Below are positions 1-6,662 of a stretch of DNA of 11,373 bases, in pieces (the first letter of the stretch is position 1; every line of letters starts with the position of its first letter). Location: NCBI GenBank assembly GCA_002708145.1, contig PAOV01000018.1, positions 51,902-63,274 on the forward strand. The letters run 5' to 3'. Origin of the DNA: Chloroflexota bacterium. Lineage in GTDB: Bacteria > Chloroflexota > Dehalococcoidia > Lucifugimonadales > Lucifugimonadaceae. The position numbers were made by a program, and so were the translations under genes. The notes beneath the pieces are model-generated. The model searched no databases and had not been told where the DNA came from. It was given only the letters and a program-made list of their open reading frames with translations.

Positions 1-524
1 TTATCTCTTACAATGTTAATAAATATAATCCTGAAAGAATATTCTTAGCTAGTTTTTGCACAGCAACAAATGATTTTTATAAAATTGGAGATATAATAAT
101 TCCCTCTCGAATTTCTATGCTCAACGGTGACCCTACTACCTGGAACTCAAAAAAAAAACTTCCATCATTAGAAATTAATAAAACTTTTATATCTAAGTTA
201 AAAATGTTTGGAGAATTAGCATCAATAGATTTATACATAAATAAGCATGTCACATTAAAAAATATACTAAGTGCTATAGCATACAAATCTTGGATATTTA
301 AAAATTTCAAAGCATCTACAATAGATAATGAGATATTTATCCTAACTGAAATGTTAGAAAAAATAAAAATACCCTTTGTAATATTATTATCAATAGAAAA
401 AACTTATAGCTATAAAAAAAAATATTTTGGAAAAGAATTTTGGAAAAGAATTAATAAAGATTCAATTTCTAGTGAAAATATTTCGAAGTTTCTTGAAATC
501 TATAGCTCTTTTAATAAAAACTAG
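1..524 (+). CDS. Probable nucleoside phosphorylase-superfamily protein, HpnG-like (5' partial)
   Basis: The frame is open from the window edge (first full codon at base 3) to TAG at 522-524, giving 173 visible residues, so the start lies to the left. Two stretches resemble the MTA/SAH nucleosidase and HpnG family. The first is KIGDIIIPSRI near the visible N-terminus, like the family's GD-[IV]-V-[VA] strand. The second is TIDNE followed after 13 residues by PFVILLSIE, the same spacing as VEMEx13PFVVVRAIS in the nucleosidases. An intermediate SIDLYINKHVT segment also fits the family's 'D-x-V-V-T' strand. HpnG releases adenine from adenosylhopane in hopanoid side-chain synthesis, and the hpnCDE neighbours agree with that role. 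The protein is divergent (DNE in place of the usual MES/MEA), so function is inferred. The gene carries a run of ten A at 149-158. Confidence 0.55.
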   Translation, partial: ISYNVNKYNPERIFLASFCTATNDFYKIGDIIIPSRISMLNGDPTTWNSKKKLPSLEINKTFISKLKMFGELASIDLYINKHVTLKNILSAIAYKSWIFKNFKASTIDNEIFILTEMLEKIKIPFVILLSIEKTYSYKKKYFGKEFWKRINKDSISSENISKFLEIYSSFNKN

Positions 525-544
525 ATATTATGATTTCATAAATT

Positions 545-1486
545 ATGGATATACTTCCCAACCTCCAAATAAACAAAATTCATTCAAAAACCGAATATAT
601 TGAAGAATGTTTCGAAGAATGCAAAAAATTTACATATAACCATTATGAAAATTTTACAGTTGGGTCAAAAATTATCCCCAAAAATATTAGAAAATATTTT
701 TACTCAATCTATACATTTTGCAGATTAACTGATGATATAGGTGATGAGTACAGTGGTAATAGAATAAAAAAACTAAAAATATGGGAACAAGAGTTAGATA
801 AATGTTATAAATCAAAGTCTACGCACCCATATTTTATAGCTTTAGAAAATACATTTAGAAGATTTAATATAAAAAAATACTTATTTAAGAGAATAATAAT
901 TGCTAATCATATGGATCAAAAAAATCAATCCTTCAAAACATTTAATGATTTACTAAATTATTGCAAATATTCTGCAAATCCTGTGGGAAGAATTATGCTA
1001 AAGATATTAAATTGTTCAAACAGAAATAATATATTATTATCTGACAAAATTTGTACCGCTCTTCAAATAACGAACTTTCTTCAAGATATAGGAAGAGATA
1101 TTGATAATAATAGACTATACATACCCATTAGTGATTTAAAAAAATTTCATGTGAAGATCTCTGAAATCAAACAAAAAAAATACTCGGAAAATTTTAAAAA
1201 AATGATGAAATTTCAAATAACAAGAACAAAAAAACTTTTCGAAGAGGGATACAATTTAGTCGATTATGTTGATAAAAAATTTGTAATAGATTTGAGCTTA
1301 TTTACTATGGGAGGTCTATCAATTCTTAGAAAAATCGAAAAAAATAATTTTGATACAATTAGTGAAAGGCCAACATTAAGCAAGCTAGATAAAATATACA
1401 TATTTATATCAGTTTATGCAAGGATGAAATTAGGTCTCTCCCCCATATCAAAAAAGAATTTTGAATATGAAACATTCGAAAAGTGA
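545..1486 (+). CDS. hpnC: Hydroxysqualene synthase HpnC
   Basis: A 313-residue trans-isoprenyl diphosphate synthase of the squalene/phytoene synthase fold. HpnC converts presqualene diphosphate, made by HpnD, into hydroxysqualene. Visible markers are HYENFTVGS (residues 33-41), typical of HpnC, the first aspartate-rich motif DDIGDE (63-68), SANPVGR (143-149) and a second motif with D181 and D185 (QDIGRD) followed by NRLYIP. Both Mg-diphosphate binding motifs are therefore present. It starts 20 bases after the preceding gene without an obvious Shine-Dalgarno site, and its 3' end overlaps hpnD. Having two consecutive synthase paralogues before an HpnE oxidase is the hallmark of the HpnCDE route and argues against a lone phytoene synthase. 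Confidence 0.9.
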   Translation: MDILPNLQINKIHSKTEYIEECFEECKKFTYNHYENFTVGSKIIPKNIRKYFYSIYTFCRLTDDIGDEYSGNRIKKLKIWEQELDKCYKSKSTHPYFIALENTFRRFNIKKYLFKRIIIANHMDQKNQSFKTFNDLLNYCKYSANPVGRIMLKILNCSNRNNILLSDKICTALQITNFLQDIGRDIDNNRLYIPISDLKKFHVKISEIKQKKYSENFKKMMKFQITRTKKLFEEGYNLVDYVDKKFVIDLSLFTMGGLSILRKIEKNNFDTISERPTLSKLDKIYIFISVYARMKLGLSPISKKNFEYETFEK

Positions 1487-2351
1487 AATAAATAACTCTT
1501 ATAATTTTGCAGCAAGAATAACTAAATCTGCATCTTCTAACTTTTATTATGCTTTTAAAATATTACCTAGAGAAAAAAGAAATGCAATTTATGCTGGTTA
1601 TGCTTTTTGTAGGCTAGTTGATGATATTGTTGACAAAAATGGCGACATTCCAAAAAAAAATATCGAATCTCAACTTCTTGAGCTTGAAAATAAATTAAAC
1701 GAATGTGTTAAGCGAAAAAAAAATAAAGGATTATGGATTGCTTTGGGAGAATCTCTAAGAAAGTATCCAAAAAATCTTTCGCACCTAAAAGACGTCATTG
1801 ATGGATGCCGTATGGATCTTAGTAAAAAAAGATATGAAAATTTTAATCAACTAACAGAATATTGTAAAAAAGTTGCAAGTTCTACAGGTTTAGCAATGAT
1901 TGAAGTTTTTGAAGTAAATCATTCAAAAGCAAATAAATATGCAACAGACTTAGGTATTGCGCTGCAGTTAACGAATATATTGAGAGATATAAAAGAAGAT
2001 TATGGAATGGGAAGATTTTATATACCTGAAGATGAACTAAAAAATTTCAAAATATCAAAAAAAGAAATCATATTAGGCAAACAAAAAGAAAACTTTCTAA
2101 AACTTATGAAATTTCAATCTAGAAGGGCAAAGCAATTTTTTGTTTCTGGTGAAAAATTATTACCACTAATAAATAAAAAATATAGATTTTGCCCAGAAAT
2201 TATGAAGAATATTTATTTTGAAATTCTTACTGAAATAGAAAAAAATAATTTTGATGTTATAAATAAAAAAATTAAATTATCAAAAATACAAAAATTCAAG
2301 ATAATTTTACCCTCAATAATCAAAAATTTTTATACCGGATTATTTAGATGA
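1467..2351 (+). CDS. hpnD: Presqualene diphosphate synthase HpnD
   Basis: A 294-residue squalene/phytoene-synthase-family enzyme that condenses two farnesyl diphosphates to presqualene diphosphate, the first step of HpnCDE squalene synthesis. Key features are SSNFYYAFKILPREKR (residues 23-38), the first aspartate motif DDIVD (52-56) and the second motif with D174 and D178 (RDIKED) followed by GRFYIP. I chose ATG 1467, since a TTG six bases upstream (1461) is the only other near start and adds just two residues. The gene overlaps the end of hpnC by 20 bases, and its TGA (2349-2351) is interlocked with the hpnE ATG, so the three genes are almost certainly co-transcribed and coupled. Two nine-base A runs (1652-1660 and 1715-1723) lie inside the gene. 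Confidence 0.9.
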   Translation: MKHSKSEINNSYNFAARITKSASSNFYYAFKILPREKRNAIYAGYAFCRLVDDIVDKNGDIPKKNIESQLLELENKLNECVKRKKNKGLWIALGESLRKYPKNLSHLKDVIDGCRMDLSKKRYENFNQLTEYCKKVASSTGLAMIEVFEVNHSKANKYATDLGIALQLTNILRDIKEDYGMGRFYIPEDELKNFKISKKEIILGKQKENFLKLMKFQSRRAKQFFVSGEKLLPLINKKYRFCPEIMKNIYFEILTEIEKNNFDVINKKIKLSKIQKFKIILPSIIKNFYTGLFR

Positions 2352-3688
2352 AAATTATAATAATTGGCGGAGGTGTAAGTGGTTTAGCAATTTCATGTAA
2401 GCTAGCAAAAGAAAAAATAGATAATCTACTTATAGAAAAAAGACCTTTTTTAGGTGGTAGAGCATATTCCTTCTTCGATAATGATTCAAAAGAAGAAATT
2501 GATAATGGGCAACATGTTATTGTAGGGGCATGCAAAGAATTTATACACTTTTTATCAGAAATAAATTCAATTGAAAAAATTTCTTTTGAAAAAAAACTAA
2601 GAATACCAGTACTTAATAAAAACAAATTAGTTAATCTACAATCTCATAACTTCCCTATCAAAATAATAGGGAAAGTTTTTTCTATTTTGCAATATAGACA
2701 CCTAAAAGTACGAGAAAGAATGAGTTTACTAAAAACCTTATATAAAATATCAAAAATGAAACCGAAAGATTTTAAGGAATTGGATAATGAAAATTTTTAT
2801 GACTGGCTAAAAAATAACAATCAAAGTAAAAATACTATCGATTGTTTTTGGGAGTTATTTGCGATACCTGCTTTAAATGATGAAATTAAAAATGTTAGTG
2901 CAAGCATTGGAATAAGACTTTTCCAGGTAGCTTTCATAGAGTCGGACATAAATGCTAATTTTGCAATACCTAACGTTGGGCTAACTAAACTTCTTGGAGA
3001 TTCAGCAGAAAATTTTCTTAAAAATACAAATACAAAAATCATTAAAAATCAGGAAATAAAATCTATTGTAGTAAAAAACGATAAAATATCAGGAGTAATT
3101 ACTAAAGACGATAGAAAAATTAAATCTGACATAGTCATATCAACTTTGCCACCAAATCAAATATTAGATATTGTTCCAAAGAATTATCAAAGTTATTTTA
3201 AAAAATCAAAAGAAATTAATATGGCACCAATAGTTGGAATACACTTATGGTTTGAAAAATATTTTTTCGATGAAAAATTCATGGTTGTTCTAGGAAGTCC
3301 AATACAGTGGATTTTTAACGATTCAAAAATTAAAAATTCTAATTCAAGTTTTCAACATATTGTAATTTCTCTAAGTAATGCGTGGGAATGGAAAAATAAA
3401 CCGAAAAAAGTAATGAAAGAAATATTTCTTTCAGAGATAAATAAACTTTTCCCAAAATCGAAAAAAAGTAAATTGATAAATTTTTCAGTTATAAAAATGT
3501 TTAATGCGACATTTCGATGCCAACCTGGAATACAAAAAATAAGACCAAAGAATAGAACAAAAATTAAAGGATTATATATATCTGGAGACTGGGTAGAATC
3601 TGAATGGCCATCAACAATGGAAGCCGCAGTAATTAGTGCAAAAAATACTATTTTGGATATCAAGAGAGATTTTGGTAATAAATTATAG
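2348..3688 (+). CDS. hpnE: Hydroxysqualene dehydroxylase HpnE
   Basis: A 446-residue FAD-dependent amine-oxidase/phytoene-desaturase-type protein. HpnE reduces hydroxysqualene to squalene as the third step of the HpnCDE route. The N-terminal dinucleotide-binding loop GGGVSG spans residues 7-12. It is followed by the acidic residue ending strand 2 (E30) and the GGR of LGGRAYSFF (36-38). The C-terminus has the family FAD signature ISGDWVESEWPSTMEAAV. The ATG (2348-2350) overlaps the hpnD stop as ATGA. The nearest alternative is a carotenoid desaturase (CrtI), but the pairing with hpnC and hpnD and the typical length favour HpnE. No clear terminator follows in the 54 bases before the next gene. 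Confidence 0.88.
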   Translation: MKIIIIGGGVSGLAISCKLAKEKIDNLLIEKRPFLGGRAYSFFDNDSKEEIDNGQHVIVGACKEFIHFLSEINSIEKISFEKKLRIPVLNKNKLVNLQSHNFPIKIIGKVFSILQYRHLKVRERMSLLKTLYKISKMKPKDFKELDNENFYDWLKNNNQSKNTIDCFWELFAIPALNDEIKNVSASIGIRLFQVAFIESDINANFAIPNVGLTKLLGDSAENFLKNTNTKIIKNQEIKSIVVKNDKISGVITKDDRKIKSDIVISTLPPNQILDIVPKNYQSYFKKSKEINMAPIVGIHLWFEKYFFDEKFMVVLGSPIQWIFNDSKIKNSNSSFQHIVISLSNAWEWKNKPKKVMKEIFLSEINKLFPKSKKSKLINFSVIKMFNATFRCQPGIQKIRPKNRTKIKGLYISGDWVESEWPSTMEAAVISAKNTILDIKRDFGNKL

Positions 3689-3742
3689 TAATTTTTAAAA
3701 AGATTTATATAAAATAACAATTACGATTAGAAACTTAAGTAT

Positions 3743-4111
3743 ATGAATAATATGAAAAAATATTTTTTTATGTCTATGGGATTCTTATTTTTAGGAATAG
3801 GAATTCTTGGATATATATTACCTGGGCTACCAGGGACAATTTTTCTAATTATTGCTACATCATTTTTTATGAAATCTAATGAAAAAATGTATAATTGGGT
3901 GATTAGTAATCCAAAATTTGGAAAGTTTGTAAAAAAATATTTAGAAACTAATGAAATTCCCAGAAAAATTAAAATAATTGCAATTTGCTCAATCATAGTA
4001 TTCACTTCAATCTCTATGCTATACTCGGGATACGGAATATTATTTAAAGTACCCGTGCTAATTGTTTCCATTTGGGGAATTTGGTTTATACTTTCAAAAA
4101 AAACTGGATAA
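3743..4111 (+). CDS. DUF454 (YbaN-type) small inner-membrane protein
   Basis: A 122-residue hydrophobic protein with the DUF454/YbaN layout. An N-terminal transmembrane hairpin carries GILGYILPGLPGTIFLI, in place of the family's common LP-x-LPTTPF. It is followed by FFMKSNEKMYNWVISNPKFGKF and IPRKIKI, then two further transmembrane segments. The biochemical role of this family is not known. The start at 3743 has no strong Shine-Dalgarno site, and ATG 3752 (three codons later) is equally possible. It is 54 bases after hpnE and 20 bases before the aquaporin, so it may belong to the same transcript as either. Confidence 0.8.
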   Translation: MNNMKKYFFMSMGFLFLGIGILGYILPGLPGTIFLIIATSFFMKSNEKMYNWVISNPKFGKFVKKYLETNEIPRKIKIIAICSIIVFTSISMLYSGYGILFKVPVLIVSIWGIWFILSKKTG

Positions 4112-4118
4112 AAATAAT

Positions 4119-4125
4119 AAGGTGG
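4119..4125 (+). promoter_or_regulatory. Shine-Dalgarno site of the aquaporin gene
   Basis: AAGGTGG lies six bases before ATG 4132. It decides the aquaporin start: an in-frame TTG at 4072 would give 20 extra residues but would overlap the preceding gene and lacks such a site. Confidence 0.7.
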
Positions 4126-4131
4126 TTATTT

Positions 4132-4830
4132 ATGGATAAAATTTTATCAAAATTTATGGGAGAGTTTTTAGGAACTTTCATTTTTGTACTAGTTGCTATT
4201 GGATCTGCAGGAACAGTAGTGAGTTTATCCTCCGATCTTGATGGATTAGCAATACTAGTAATTGCAATTGGTCACTCTATTGGTATATTAGTGGGCATAT
4301 TGATGATTGGGAACTTAACTGGAGGTCACCTTAATCCCGCAGTTACGATAGCAATGCTTGTTAGTAATAAAATTAGTTTGAAAATTAGTTTAATTTATAT
4401 TTTTGCCCAATCAGCCGGTGCATCTTTAGCAGTTTTAATCATCCACTCTTTTATGTGGGATATAAATGGATTAGGTGTTCATAACTTATCAGAAAATATA
4501 TCTATATTAGATGGTTTCATAATCGAAAGCATACTTACCGCATTTTTAGTTATTATAATTATGTTTGTGGTGAATGATAAAAATCCCCTTGCTCCTTTTG
4601 CAATATCACTCTACGTATTAGTTATTCATCTTGTAGCAATAAATCTCACTGGAGCTTCAATAAATCCAGCAAGATCTTTTGCTCCTGCCCTTATTCACAA
4701 TGAATGGACTAATCATTGGTTATATTGGATTGCCCCAATTATTGGCGGAATATTAGGGGCAATAATATACACATTTTTATTTGGATCAAAGTCAGATAAA
4801 AAAGGTTTTGGGAAATTTAATACTAAATAA
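4132..4830 (+). CDS. Aquaporin (MIP family water channel)
   Basis: A 232-residue six-helix major intrinsic protein. Both pore motifs are intact: GGHLNPAVT (NPA at residues 68-70) and GASINPARS (NPA at 178-180, followed by the filter Arg181). MGEFLGTFIFV at the N-terminus is the usual helix-1 signature. By ungapped comparison with E. coli AqpZ recalled from memory, the four selectivity-filter positions read His48, His166, Ala175 and Arg181. The His at helix 5 is typical of water-selective channels, and the His at helix 2 is what plant TIPs carry. Water is the likely substrate; small uncharged solutes such as urea, ammonia or peroxide cannot be excluded. The stop codon abuts the stop of the convergent peptidase gene with no intervening base. 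Confidence 0.92.
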   Translation: MDKILSKFMGEFLGTFIFVLVAIGSAGTVVSLSSDLDGLAILVIAIGHSIGILVGILMIGNLTGGHLNPAVTIAMLVSNKISLKISLIYIFAQSAGASLAVLIIHSFMWDINGLGVHNLSENISILDGFIIESILTAFLVIIIMFVVNDKNPLAPFAISLYVLVIHLVAINLTGASINPARSFAPALIHNEWTNHWLYWIAPIIGGILGAIIYTFLFGSKSDKKGFGKFNTK

Positions 4831-5283
4831 TTATCTAATATGCGTTATCTGAATGTCACTTAGATTAATTGGACCTAACTTTCTAGAATCAAACGAATTA
4901 AGATAATTATCTCCAAGTACAATTATTTGGTTTTGCTCAAGAGCCCAGCTATAATTTTTATTTTTATCTAATAGATTTTTTTTATGATATTTACCATCAA
5001 TAAAAAGTTTACTTTCCTTAATTTCTACTTTTTCTAAGGGCAAGCCTATAATTCTTTTGATATAAAGCTTATTGGTAGAATCTTTATATCTTATTATTGA
5101 GAATCTTTCAAATTTGTCTGTTGCCAAGTTGAACCTTTTCATAAAAAAAATAGAATTGTTTTTTAAAGTAGGTTCCATACTAGGACCATTTACTCTGATG
5201 TAACGATATTTGGTAATTTGGGGGAAAAAATTAATTACAATTAGTAATAAATTCTCAAAAATTTTATATGTTTTTCTATACAT
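4831..5283 (-). CDS. sodX: NiSOD maturation protease, S26 signal peptidase-like
   Basis: A 150-residue member of the S26 (LepB-like) serine protease family with the Ser/Lys dyad. Ser35 lies in NGPSMEPTL, the likely general base Lys75 in YIKRIIGLPLEKVEI, and a C-terminal GDN box in VLGDNYLNSFDSRKLGPI. It is much smaller than housekeeping signal peptidase I, and only residues 11-21 are weakly hydrophobic. Its divergent position next to sodN identifies it as the nickel-type superoxide dismutase maturation protease, which removes the NiSOD propeptide so that the N-terminal His can bind nickel. In-frame TAA upstream at 5296-5298 (minus strand) and the absence of a better start fix ATG at 5283, although there is no Shine-Dalgarno site. 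Confidence 0.88.
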   Translation of the reverse strand: MYRKTYKIFENLLLIVINFFPQITKYRYIRVNGPSMEPTLKNNSIFFMKRFNLATDKFERFSIIRYKDSTNKLYIKRIIGLPLEKVEIKESKLFIDGKYHKKNLLDKNKNYSWALEQNQIIVLGDNYLNSFDSRKLGPINLSDIQITHIR

Positions 5284-5360
5284 TTTTAATTTAATTTAAT
5301 AGACTATCTAATAATACAAACAATTAATAATAAATATCTTGTTATTAAATGAGGAAATAA
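5284..5360. promoter_or_regulatory. Divergent promoter region between sodX and sodN
   Basis: This 77-base AT-rich spacer must hold the promoters of both divergent genes. For the minus-strand protease, TTGTTT (5323-5318) and TATTAA (5301-5296) are separated by 16 bases; the start point would fall only a few bases before ATG 5283, giving an almost leaderless message. For sodN I see a Shine-Dalgarno site GAGGAA at 5351-5356, but no convincing -35/-10 pair. I see no obvious operator palindrome. In such AT-rich DNA the hexamer matches are weak evidence. Confidence 0.4.
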
Positions 5361-5801
5361 ATGATAAATAAAATAATTAAATCTTTAGATAAATTAAATC
5401 CATTATACGACGGAGATGCATATGCTCATTGCGATATACCATGTGGAATATATGATCCGCGTGATGCAATACAAGCAGCACAAACCGTAGTGAGAATGAC
5501 TGAATTAATGGAAGAATTGGACGTTTCAGGTGGTCCATCTCCAAGTTTAGCTAACTCTATGATGAGATATGTTGCAGCTAAAGAAGAGCATGCAACAAAA
5601 GCTAAAAATGACATTCTAGTTATTTGGACTGATTACTTTAAGCCAGAGCACCTTGAAAAATATCCAGACTTGCATGAAAAAGTATGGAATGCCTGCAAGC
5701 TTGGATCATACGTAAAAGTTAATGTTGATTTAGATAAAGCAAAAGAATTTAAATCTGCCTTAGAAGAAATAGGTAATATCTTTTGGGAAACCAAAAAGTA
5801 G
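5361..5801 (+). CDS. sodN: Nickel-containing superoxide dismutase (NiSOD) precursor
   Basis: A 146-residue NiSOD precursor. The enzyme dismutates superoxide to oxygen and hydrogen peroxide with a nickel centre held by the N-terminal 'nickel hook'. The hook is intact: HCDIPCGIYDP at residues 23-33, so after cleavage between Ala22 and His23 the ligands His1, Cys2 and Cys6 are in place, along with Pro5 and Tyr9. The 22-residue propeptide is not a secretion signal and must be removed by the adjacent protease. The mature part, 124 residues, is helical, with conserved ATKAKNDILVIWTDYF-type segments. A good Shine-Dalgarno site (GAGGAA) precedes the ATG. Its sense is opposite to sodX, and a hairpin follows its stop. 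Confidence 0.95.
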   Translation: MINKIIKSLDKLNPLYDGDAYAHCDIPCGIYDPRDAIQAAQTVVRMTELMEELDVSGGPSPSLANSMMRYVAAKEEHATKAKNDILVIWTDYFKPEHLEKYPDLHEKVWNACKLGSYVKVNVDLDKAKEFKSALEEIGNIFWETKK

Positions 5802-5812
5802 TTAAGATTTAT

Positions 5813-5839
5813 TATCATGGATTTTTATGATCCATGATA
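5813..5839. terminator. Perfect hairpin between convergent genes, likely terminator
   Basis: A perfect 10-bp inverted repeat, TATCATGGAT and ATCCATGATA, flanks a 7-base loop, 12 bases after the sodN stop and 11 bases past the stop of the convergent TSUP gene. The plus-strand side is followed by an A run rather than a T run, so it is not a textbook intrinsic terminator in either direction. Its location between convergent genes still favours a termination or mRNA-end-stabilising role. Confidence 0.5.
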
Positions 5840-5849
5840 GTAAAAAAAT

Positions 5850-6662
5850 TTATTGATTTAGGGCGTTATAAACCACTAATGGTGTTATAAACAATAATAC
5901 CAAACCAATTGTAAGTCGTAATTTGCCTTGATGAAATTTTCCACCTATTTTTGAACCATAATACATTCCAAAAATTGATGGAGTAGTAATCAAAGCAACT
6001 AAAAACCAATCAACCTTACCGCTCAATAAATGCCCCATAAATCCAGATGAAGTTATCAAAATTGATAATCCTAGATTAGTTCCCGCTGCTAGGGTTGGTC
6101 TAACTTTTAGTACCTGTATCATCAAAGGTACTCTAAGAACTCCTAATGCCACACCAATTATTCCTCCAATCACACCTATGATGAATCCTGTAGTGACTTC
6201 ACTAGACAGCCTTACAAAAGATAATTGACCTTCATTGAGATCTTTTATAGTTGAAGATAAATTCTTTATTTCTGATATGGCTTTCTTAATCATAAAAAAT
6301 GAAGAAGAAATTAACATAGCAGCGACTAAAAGAAGAACAAATCTTACGGAAACTGAATCTGCAAAAAATCCCCCAATAAAAGAGCCAATCATAGAAGGGA
6401 CACCAATAAATATTACAATTCGGTAAATTACCCTTTTTTGTTTTATCGCAGGAATAACGCCAGATATTGATCCTAAACAGCTTGCAAATAAATTTGTACT
6501 AGCAGCTACAAAAAAATCTACTCCAAAAAAATTCATTATTGGAACTCTTATTATTCCTAAAGGTATTCCTACTATTCCTCCAACAATTCCAATAATAAGA
6601 GATAATAACAATAGTGATAAAAGAACTACAAATGAAAAATCTGTTTGAAAAAAACTATCCAC
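5850..6662 (-). CDS. TSUP (TauE/SafE) family membrane anion transporter
   Basis: A 270-residue polytopic membrane protein, about eight transmembrane segments, with the internal duplication typical of the 4-toluene sulfonate uptake permease (TauE/SafE) family. The repeats are GIVGGIVGIPLGIIRVPIM near the N-terminus and GVIGGIIGVALGVLRVPLM in the second half. Each is followed by a small-residue stretch ending in ASTN or AGTN. Family members move sulfite, sulfonates, sulfoacetate or organic acids; the substrate here cannot be read from sequence. The start is GTG at 6662, sharing one base with the TAG of the upstream lyase gene, so it is the coupled last gene of the minus-strand operon. That position suggests it moves a substrate or product of the decarboxylase pathway. 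Confidence 0.85.
   Translation of the reverse strand: MDSFFQTDFSFVVLLSLLLLSLIIGIVGGIVGIPLGIIRVPIMNFFGVDFFVAASTNLFASCLGSISGVIPAIKQKRVIYRIVIFIGVPSMIGSFIGGFFADSVSVRFVLLLVAAMLISSSFFMIKKAISEIKNLSSTIKDLNEGQLSFVRLSSEVTTGFIIGVIGGIIGVALGVLRVPLMIQVLKVRPTLAAGTNLGLSILITSSGFMGHLLSGKVDWFLVALITTPSIFGMYYGSKIGGKFHQGKLRLTIGLVLLFITPLVVYNALNQ

Noticed and set aside
545..3688. Carotenoid genes (phytoene synthase crtB plus desaturase crtI)
   Set aside because: Two adjacent synthase paralogues with HpnC (HYENFTVGS, SANPVGR) and HpnD signatures followed by an HpnE-like oxidase match the squalene route better; a carotenoid operon would normally have one synthase.
4072..4131. Extended aquaporin N-terminus from TTG 4072
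   Set aside because: It would overlap the DUF454 gene by 40 bases, lacks a ribosome site, and the AAGGTGG before ATG 4132 marks the family-typical start.
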